From: Orobanche coerulescens
Taxonomy: Eukaryota; Streptophyta; Magnoliopsida; Lamiales; Orobanchaceae
Direction of reading: 5' to 3'
Length of the DNA: 64,000 nucleotides
Assembly (NCBI GenBank): GCA_033398695.1
Contig: CM065802.1
Location: 79,098,096-79,162,095, forward strand
Below are positions 56,390-64,000 of this stretch, piece after piece. Below the pieces are notes generated by a model, which had not been told where the DNA came from, ran no database searches, and saw only the letters and a program-made list of their open reading frames with translations. Both the position numbers and the translations under genes were made by a program. Positions within the stretch are counted from its first letter, which is position 1. Each line of letters starts with the position of its first letter.

Positions 56390-56955
56390 TTTATATAGCC
56401 AGGGAGTGTTAGCGCGCGCTAATCCTCAAGGTTAGCGTGCGCTAACGAAACAAACTCCAGTCCAGTAGCCGGATTTCTGGCCGTTAGCGTGCGCTACTCC
56501 AATCGTAGCGTGCGCGAATAACCTCTCGGTAGCGTGCGCTATCGACCAATAGCGTGCGCTACCTGGACATCAGCCGAGTCCAGAAGCAACTGTCAGTACA
56601 CACCTGATCCGGTTAGCTCGCGCTATCGACCAACGTAGCGTGCACTAAAGTGTATCGGTAGCGCGCGCTATCGACCAATAGCATGCGCTACCTGGGCATC
56701 AGTCGAGTCCAGTGGCAAACTGTCCAGTACTGGACACTTACACTAGCGCACGCTACCGGGCGTCTCAGCGTGCGCTAACTCCCAACATTACCATGCACTA
56801 GGCTACATAGCGTACGCTAATCCACCAGTCCAAATGGCTAGAATCAGCACTGCCACTCCCAGGGCTTGCCCTTTAGCGCGCGCTACGAAGCAGTCGTAGC
56901 GTGCGCTACTAAGTGACCCCTAGCGTGCGCTATGCAGAAAAGATAGCGTGCGCTA
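56390..56955 (-). promoter_or_regulatory. Array of 18 palindromes upstream of the E6 TATA box
   Basis: TATA at 56390-56397, 12 bp, then site centres 56415.5, 56438.5; 56490.5, 56511.5, 56535.5, 56555.5; 56619.5, 56641.5, 56664.5, 56684.5; 56749.5, 56771.5, 56794.5, 56813.5; 56879.5, 56902.5, 56926.5, 56949.5. This is the same 2+4+4+4+4 plan as E1. Spacers share GAGTCCAG and CAGTCCAGTAGCC text with E1. The right LTR repeats the array from 63560 to the window end, with some sites better preserved. Confidence 0.75.
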
Positions 56956-57237
56956 GGTACGAGATATAAACGGTCCAAAACACCGGAATATGAACGAAAC
57001 TTTAAACGGAACATCTCAAGACGCATCGAAACATAGAATGGATCCACGGCAACCCCGAAACGGCGGTTCCGTATAACAATAATGAGAATCAGATCAATAG
57101 ATGACGGGAAAGATACACTGTAAGGTACACGAGGGTCTCCGCGACCGAGAATTACACCGAAAACGAAAATACAAGGGAAAATAAAAAAATGCGGATATTA
57201 CATTCTACCCCTCTAAAAACAAGTTTCGTCCCGAAAC

Positions 57238-58659
57238 TTAATAAATAAACAACTCAGGGTACCTAGCACGCATGCTATCCTTAGTTTCCCAAGTTGCCTC
57301 CTCGACACCGTGAATCGACCACTACACCTTGACCAAAGGAATGGTCTTATGCCTCAGTCGTTTCTCTTGATGCTCCAAAATCTTCAAGGGACGTTCTTCA
57401 AAAATAATATCCTCGGCGACATCAATCTCCCCATAGTCAATGATGTGACTAGGATCCGGGACATATTTCCTCAGTTGGAAAACATGAAAAACGCTATGAA
57501 CATGACTCAGGGCAGGGGGCAACGCCAAACGGTATGCCAACCCACCGACTCGCTCGAGAATCTCAAAGGGTCCAATAAATCTCGAACTCAACTTCCCCTT
57601 CTTCCCAAAACGGAAAACTCCTCTCGTCGGCGACACCTTCAGCAAAACGTGGTCTCCCACCTCGAATTCTAAAGGTCGACGACGGACATCGGCATATGAC
57701 TTCTGTCGACTCTGGGCAGTCAACATTCGTTCTCGGATTAATTCTATCTTCCGCCTCGTCTCTAAAATAACATTCGGCTCGGTCCCGATCAAATCGGACG
57801 CCTCATTCCAACAAATCGGCGATCGACAATGCCGCCCGTAGAGCGCCTCATACGGTGCCATCCGAATCGACGCGTGCCAACTATTGTTGTATGTGAATTC
57901 TATTAATGGAAAATTCTCCTCCCAGTCACTACTCCAATCGAGAGCACATGCACACAACATATCCTCGAATGTCTGGATAGTGCGTTCCGACTGTCCATCT
58001 GACTGGGGATGAAAAGAGGTACTCAAACGCAAACAAGTACCCAATGTTTTATGCACCGCCTGCCAAAAGTGCGATACAAATCGGCCATCACGATCCGAAA
58101 CAATAGACTTCGGAGTACCGTGAAGCCTCACAATCTGCGCGATAAATACACGAGCCAACTTCTCCGGGCCCCAAGTGTCCTTGACGCCCAGAAAATGTGC
58201 CGATTTGGTCAGACGATCAACAATCACCCAAACCATATTCATGCCCAACCTCGATCTCGGCAAACTCGTAACGAAATCCGTCGATATATCTTCCCATTTC
58301 CATTCCAGAACGGGAAGTGACTGCAATAACCCGGCCGGTCGCTGATGCTCGATTTTGACCTGCTGACAAGTCAAACATCTCGCTACAAACTGCATGACCT
58401 CCTCTTTCATATCATTCCACCAGAAATTCCTTCTCAGGTCCTTGTACATCTTACTCAAACCAGGGTGAACGGAGTAAGGTGTAGCATGGGCCTCCCGCAG
58501 AATACTCTGTCTCAATTCCAAGTCGTTCGGTACACAAAGCCAACTCTGGAATCTCAAAACACCATCCTCATGAATCACAAACCCAGGAGACTTTCCTTTA
58601 AGAACGTTCTCTCGAATTTGAGTAATCATCGGATCCTCTAAGTGCTTCAGCTTAATTTC
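57238..58659 (-). pseudogene. Integrase-chromodomain of E6
   Basis: Zinc region ([18 protein letters not shown]), DDE core ([25 protein letters not shown]), GPY/F segment ([17 protein letters not shown]), then a TAG at 57322-57324 where Gln is expected, inside the chromodomain (KV-stop-WS ... VEEATWE ... YPELF), ending at 57238. Apart from that stop the frame is open from RT through integrase, the longest pol segment in the window. The polypurine tract lies at about 57203-57220. Confidence 0.9.
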
Positions 58660-60235
58660 ATCGATCAAAGACGACGAAACCTCTAAAGCACAAAGTTGCC
58701 CGACAGCTCCAGGGAAGAAAACCTCAACATCAAACTCGATCAGAGCCCGCCGAAGATCAGACTGAGACGTAAGGATCTCAAGCGTTCGCAACGCAATCAG
58801 TTTCCGACTCAAGGCATCGGCCACGACGTTTGTCTTACCCGAATGATAAAGGATTTCGAGGTCATAATCCTTAATCAGCTCTAACCACCTCCTCTGCCTC
58901 ATATTCAGCTCCCGCTGAGTAAATATGTATTTCAGACTTTTATGATGGGTAAAAATCTGACATGAAGAGCCGAAAAGGTAGTGACGCCAAATCTTGAGCG
59001 CAAAAACAACTGCCGCTAACTCCAAATCATGAGTGGGGTAGTTCAGCTCGTACGGCCTCAACTGTCTCGACGCATAGACAATGGTCTTGCCGTGCTGCAT
59101 CAATACGCACCCAAGACCTTGTCCCGAAGCATCACTATAAACGGCAAAACCCTCGTTGCCACATGGCAACGCTAAAACCGGGGCTGAGGTCAAACGCCTC
59201 TTCAGTTCCTCAAAATTCGATTGTCTCTCGTCATTCCAGACGAACTTCTCGGATTTCTGGAGCAACTGTGTAAGTGGCCGAGCTAGTTTCGAGAAACCCT
59301 CGACGAACCTACGGTAGTAACCGGCCAAGCCCAAGAAACTACGGATCTCCTTCACATTCTTGGGTGGCGCCCAATCCAACACTGCCTCAATCTTCTGCGG
59401 ATCCACACGAACCCCCTCGGCTGAAATCACGTGACCTAAAAACGTCACTTCCTTCAACCAAAACTCACATTTCGAGAACTTCGCATAGAGTTGCTCGGTT
59501 CTCAAAATGTCTAACACTACTCGCAAATGATGGGCATGCTCCTCCTCATTCCTCGAATAAATAAGAATATCGTCAATGAAGACGACGACACACTTATCCA
59601 AATACTCGATAAAGACTTTGTTCAGCAACTGCATGAACAACGCCGGCGCATTAGTTAACCCGAAAGGCATAACTACGAACTCATAATGTCCGTATCTCGT
59701 CCGAAAAGCTATTTTCGGCACATCGAACTCTCTCACTCGGAGCTGGTAGTACCCCGATCTCAAATCAATCTTCGAGAATACCGCAGCTCCCTGCAACTGA
59801 TCGAACAAGTCATCAATTCTCGACAAAGGATACTTGTTCTTGATGGTCACCTTGTTTAGTTCGCGATAGTCGATACACAAATGCAGTGAACCATCCTTCT
59901 TTCGCACAAACAGGACCGGCGCGCCCCAAGGCGAGGCGCTCGGCCGAATACCCCGACTCAAGAAGCTCACTCAACTGCTTCTTCAACTCTGACATCTCTG
60001 AAGGTGCCATGCGATATGGTGCCTTCGAAATCGGAGCGGCGCCCGGCTCTAACAATATAGCAAACTCGACCTCACGGTCCGGTGGCAATCCCGGTAACTC
60101 GTCAGGAAAATCGCTAACGACTGGAATCGACGAAAGCTCGACTCCACCATTCTCCGCCTTTAAGGCGTAGCACCAATAACCAGTACACCCCTTTCGCAGG
60201 AGTCTCATCGCCTTCAAGGCATTAATAACGAACTT
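58660..60235 (-). pseudogene. Reverse transcriptase-RNase H of E6
   Basis: Upstream segment 59950-60235 (MRLLRKGCTGYWCY...) is separated from RT by a two-base deletion near 59950 just before [15 protein letters not shown] has [16 protein letters not shown] and an intact FIDD ([12 protein letters not shown]). RNase H has YSDAS, but the second acidic position reads THHKSLKY, His for Asp, so RNase H is probably dead. Confidence 0.88.
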
Positions 60236-60600
60236 CTAGTTTCCCCTCTTTCGTCCCGCGAAAGAGTGCTCGGTACCATCCTCGGCTAACATAGTGATGA
60301 TTCTCGTGCGGTAGTTCCTGATTGCGCCATGCCGCTCGAGCCAATCATCCCCGAGAATCAAATCCTCACCCTCAATACTCACAACAATAAGATTAGAGGG
60401 CCAGACCCTCTCACAAATAAACACAGAACAGTCCCGGACCTCTCGATCACCGACAATTCTATCACCGCTAGGAAGTTTAATGATGAAAGGCTCGCAAGGT
60501 GACAAACAGTCGAGACTCAAACTGCATACACACTCTAGAGAAATGAATTAATGCGTAGCACCCAAATCAAAAAGCACACCGACAGGATGAGAATGGATAT
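60236..60600 (-). pseudogene. Protease region of E6 (altered active site)
   Basis: The active site reads LFDLGATH followed by a TAA (60548-60550), where relatives have LFDTGATHSF. Both the Thr-to-Leu change and the stop would abolish activity. [13 protein letters not shown] follows. The frame ends at a TAG at 60236-60238 where Gln is expected. Confidence 0.85.
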
Positions 60601-61855
60601 GAACGGTACCTGTCGCCACAGTAGCCGCTGGATCATCGGCCCTCCTCATCTCGTAGATACGCGGCTGGGCAGAGCCGACACTGGAAGCTCTTCCCCTAGC
60701 GGGCTGACCTCGACCCCTACCTCGGTCGGCACTCGGTGGAGGTGGCGGAGAAAATGAGCCCTGGTTCACACTCGGCTCCATAGGTGCTGGTTGAGAAGAA
60801 CGGGCGCCGCGAAGCTGTCTGATCTGATCACAAAAGGGGGCCTTGTGGCCCAACTGTCCACAAGTATGACAAGTAAATTTTGGACGAGAACACTGCCGGC
60901 TCCTATGGCCCTGCACATCACAGTTAAAGCATGTGGGTTCACGAGCGGAGGTTCCGGCGGAACCCCAAAAGCTCCCAGAGAAACGAGCCGAACCGCCCGT
61001 AGAAATATTTGCAGCCTGAGATTTCTGCTGGCCTCCACTCTTGGGACCAGAAAAATTTCTGACCGACTTCTGCTTCTTGCTCTCACGAGCCAAATCACTA
61101 GCCGTCACCGACATATCATAAGCGAGGGCCCTACTCTGATAATCCTTCAAAGTAGTTCAGACGAGTCCAGACATATAGTCCCGAATGGACAGTTTCATCC
61201 TCCTGGAAAAATGGAAAATGTTGTCGCTCTCTTCGACAACTTGGGTCTTCACATAGCCCAACTCTTTGTTAAAATCGGAAATAGCTTTGGATACGGGAAT
61301 ATCCCGTGGTTGAGCATCATAGAAAGCATGCACTCGAGCCTGTCTGACCCGCCACGGACAATATTCAGTCTCCATCAGCTCCTGAAATTCTGCCCACGAA
61401 GCAACATGATCTTTGGGCCCCACGGCCCCCCACCAATCCATAGCGTCCCCAGTGAGAAAGTACTGGGCGATAGGGACCTTACGGTCCTCGGGACAATTGG
61501 TGGCAATGAAGACCTTAGATATCTCCTTGATCCACCCCTGGCCGATCGGGTCTGATGCTCCCGAAAACTGAGGAGGATGCATCTTGATGACATCTTGGAG
61601 CCAACGGTCTGCTCCGCCCCGATTAGCATGAGCCTGATCGGGGTTTTGAACCACTTGATCTATCGCCGCCATTTGGTTTACCATTTGCTGCATAACGGCC
61701 GCAATACCAAGGTCAGCGCGCTCCTGAGAAGAAGCATGACTGTGACGGTCGCCGGTACTACCAGCTCCCGAAGAATGCGACGTGGCCGCCCCACCGGCTG
61801 CCCCACGTCCTCGGCCACGTCCACGACCACGACCACGATTTCCTCCGGCATCCAT
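60601..61855 (-). pseudogene. Gag of E6
   Basis: Starts MDAGGNRGRGRGRGRGRG (ATG 61853-61855). The capsid region (TNCPEDRKVPIAQYFL, DWWGAV) precedes a TGA at 61157-61159, where Arg (CGA) is likely. The frame resumes with LKDYQSRALAYD and two zinc knuckles (CFNCDVQGHRSRQC, CHTCGQLGHKAPFC), then a Pro-rich and GRGRGQP linker into protease. 61856-62106 is non-coding leader. Confidence 0.88.
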
Positions 61856-62085
61856 ACTGGTGTTAAGAGATAACAGAAGTATATCGAGGATGAGTTAGGG
61901 AGGAAAAAGCAACTGCGGTGATAAGCAAAAGAGGGAGAATAACCACAGTTCAAGAAACGGAATACAGCACGAGAAAGTAAATAATTGAGTACGGAAACTT
62001 ACGAACACTGAAAGTACTGAGATGCCGGCTGCGATGTGACAATCTGCAAAACAAAACACGACTAGACCCAAATAACCGACAAGCC

Positions 62086-62122
62086 TAGGTATCCATAAAC
62101 CTAGATCTCTGATACCATTTTC
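62086..62122 (-). promoter_or_regulatory. Primer-binding site and adjoining hairpin of E6
   Basis: The minus strand reads TGGTATCAGAG (62107-62117), five bases from the LTR. Three bases further on, TAGGT...ACCTA (62086-62103) can form a 5 bp stem, as after the E3 primer site. Confidence 0.7.
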
Positions 62123-64000
62123 TGTAACACCCCAAGATATTCAGAGTATATTACAGCGCCGTGGACCCCTACATGGGACCCACCAGGCTACAATCAAGAA
62201 AACTTCACCCGACAAACCATCTCGGTTAGCGAGGACACACATTTAAATGATATGACATAAAAAGATACGCCCGGAGCAACCGGCGAAATAAGCATCAACC
62301 GACATTGTAACAATTTAAAGTAATACAATACGGAGTTTGAAATGAAAAGCCTAAGTACTCGCGAGTACAATCTATAAGTTTATAACCGTGAGAACAACCA
62401 TATCGAAATGGACAAAAGAAATAAAAAGACCCAAATGCACATGTCAACGACCCTGGCCAACATCCTCGTACTGTCCCGGTGCCCGCTCGTCCGGATAATC
62501 ATAACCTGAAATCCATAACAAGAATTTCCCCAAAACGGGTCCCCAAAGGGGTTAGCAATTACGCTAGTACAAGTAATCAAGGCAAATCGATCGCTTACAC
62601 ATTTCATAGTACATGCACCAATATCAATTTCAAAAGCCAAAACCAGACATGTCTTTTCCGGAAACAAACAGTCAAACAATTTGCCTTGGGAAAAGAGTAA
62701 TATCATTGATCCCGCCCGAGGCCTCTAAGGACCCTCCCGAGCTGGCCATATCGTAAAACAAAACACGCACATGCATCGCCTTGGGAACAGAGTAATATCA
62801 TTGATCCCGCCCGAGGCCTCTAAGGACCCTCCCGAGCTGGCTAGCTAAACAAACTCATGAATCCAGGACTCAACCCTTTGGACTCCCTCCTTGATCCCGT
62901 CGGACCAACCCGAGGTGATCAAATCACACACCAAATACATTACCATTCCACGTTAAGCATAAAGGTTTCCAAAAATAAATACTTGCCTTGAATAATTGAT
63001 GACACAACGAACGGAAAGGATAATCACCGACGAACGCTAGGAATCAACGGAACCGAACCTAACGATTCGAAAAACATAATCACAACCAACTCTAGACGAA
63101 TACGGAAATGGAATACACCCGCAAACCCGCCTACGATTCATGTATATTCGTACAAAAATAACAACGAGGGCGGACCACAACCAAACCCTCTCGATTTCGC
63201 AAAACTATGAAAATATACCATGAATCCGTAGGAAAACTAACGATAACGACAAGATTAATCATATACATCAAGAATCCACCAATAAAACGGAATGAATCGG
63301 ACGAAAATCCGAAAACCCCCAATTTATCAAAAAGTAGGGTTCTAAGAGATTTTACCTTGGATTAGGATGAAAGATTCATGTTGATGTTGTTATAATACAC
63401 CAAGAACTCAAGGAAGATGTTGAATGAGATGATTGGAAGAAGAAATCGTCAAGAATCGCCCAAAATCGCCAAAGGAGTTCTTAAGCCACGGGGAGGAGAA
63501 GAAGTGAACGTAATACGTTCATCTGGGTCAACTCCCTGGTTTATATAGCCAGGGAGTGTTAGCGCGCGCTAATCCCCAAGGTTAGCGTGCGCTAACGAAA
63601 CAAACTCCAGTCCAGTAGCCAGATTTCTGGCCGTTAGCGTGCGCTACTCCAATCGTAGCGTGCGCTAATAACCTCTCGGCAGCGCGCGCTATCGACCAAT
63701 AGCGTGCGCTACCTGGACATCAGCCGAGTCCAGAAGCAACTGTCAGTACACACCTGATCCCGTTAGCGCGCGCTATCGACCAACGTAGCGTGCGCTAAAG
63801 TGTATCGGTAGCGCGCGCTATCGACCAATAGCGTGCGCTACCTGGGCATCAGTCGAGTCCAGTGGCAAACTGTCCAGCACTGGACACTTACACTAGCGCA
63901 CGCTACCGGGCGTCTCAGCGTGCGCTAACTCCCAACATTAGCGTGCGCTAGGCTACGTAGCGTACGCTAATCCACCAGTCCAGAGGGCTGGAATCAGCTC
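62123..64000 (-). repeat. 5' LTR of E6 (incomplete)
   Basis: Begins TGTAACACCCC and follows 54974-57202 closely to the window end, which falls inside the palindrome array. TATA at about 63540-63546, first site at 63560. Several array sites that are decayed in the left LTR keep the consensus here (for example at 63782-63793). Confidence 0.92.

Larger units (their letters stand above)
54974..57202 (-). repeat. 3' LTR of E6 (2,229 bp)
   Basis: Runs from TGTAACACCTCG to CGGATATTACA. It contains the 18-site palindrome array (56410-56955), TATA box (56390-56397), a GACG hairpin (55744-55757) and two copies of a GATCCCGCCCGAGGCCTCTA unit near 55560 and 55656. It aligns closely with the part of the right LTR in the window. 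Confidence 0.92.
54974..64000 (-). mobile_element. E6, Tekay-type Ty3/gypsy element (right LTR incomplete)
   Basis: LTR 54974-57202, gag-pol interior 57203-62122, and the 5' LTR from 62123 running off the window. The primer site at 62107-62117 (minus-strand TGGTATCAGAG) matches initiator tRNA-Met best among the elements here. The left flank GACAT (54969-54973) is the expected target duplication; its partner is outside. Gag-pol has several stops, one frameshift and two altered catalytic residues. Confidence 0.92.

Noticed and set aside
61375..61873. ORFs opposite or shifted to E6 Gag (61375-61629, 61577-61873)
   Set aside because: They are shadows of the Gag reading frame, and their products show no domain.

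Overview
The window is a block of plant repeat DNA, almost certainly eudicot pericentromeric or other heterochromatin. It is built from Ty3/gypsy LTR retrotransposons of the chromovirus Tekay/Del type: gag, protease, reverse transcriptase, RNase H and integrase in one frame, a C-terminal chromodomain-like segment, and a primer-binding site close to TGGTATCRGAGC, the initiator tRNA-Met complement. There is also a Tat-lineage gypsy remnant, a non-autonomous large LTR element, a Mutator-like element carrying a host gene fragment, a possible copia LTR, and short low-copy stretches with exon-like segments. No rRNA, tRNA or CRISPR was seen. All pol genes are broken by stops and frameshifts.

Layout. 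1-13538: two near-identical minus-strand Tekay internal regions sharing one LTR (4675-7131), with the outer LTR truncated at 13538. 13539-13730: a stray duplicate of the element's 5' leader. 13731-18841: a minus-strand Tat element with two RNase H domains, 3' tandem repeats and an antisense ORF. It is interrupted by E3 (18842-27987, plus strand, target duplication GTAAG). 28326-37119: E4, a minus-strand LTR pair with a 2.5 kb non-coding interior (target duplication GCGCT). 37125-39515: low-copy DNA with exon-like and Helitron-like pieces. 39521-50997: E5, minus-strand Tekay (target duplication CATAT), whose left LTR holds a 1,835 bp Pack-MULE (9 bp duplication GAAAATAAA; the right LTR shows the empty site). 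51003-54973: interrupted gene-like exons, a GC-rich minisatellite and a possible copia LTR. 54974-64000: E6, minus-strand Tekay, running off the window.

The most interesting signals are in the LTRs. First, E1/E2, E4, E5 and E6 carry arrays of a 12 bp palindrome (TAGCGYRCGCTA, or TAACGTACGTTA in E5). Sites are grouped mostly in fours at about 23 bp centre to centre, and the nearest site starts 11-12 bp upstream of a TATA box. E1 and E6 each have exactly 18 sites in a 2+4+4+4+4 plan. Second, the transcribed part of the LTR in all five Tekay-type families carries a short hairpin with a GACG loop whose stem changes in a base-pair-preserving way. E4 also inserted inside TTAGCGC-TTG-GCGCTAA, which resembles the array motif. 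I know of no description of this set-up; it reads like a promoter-proximal regulatory array shared by related elements, but that role is inference.
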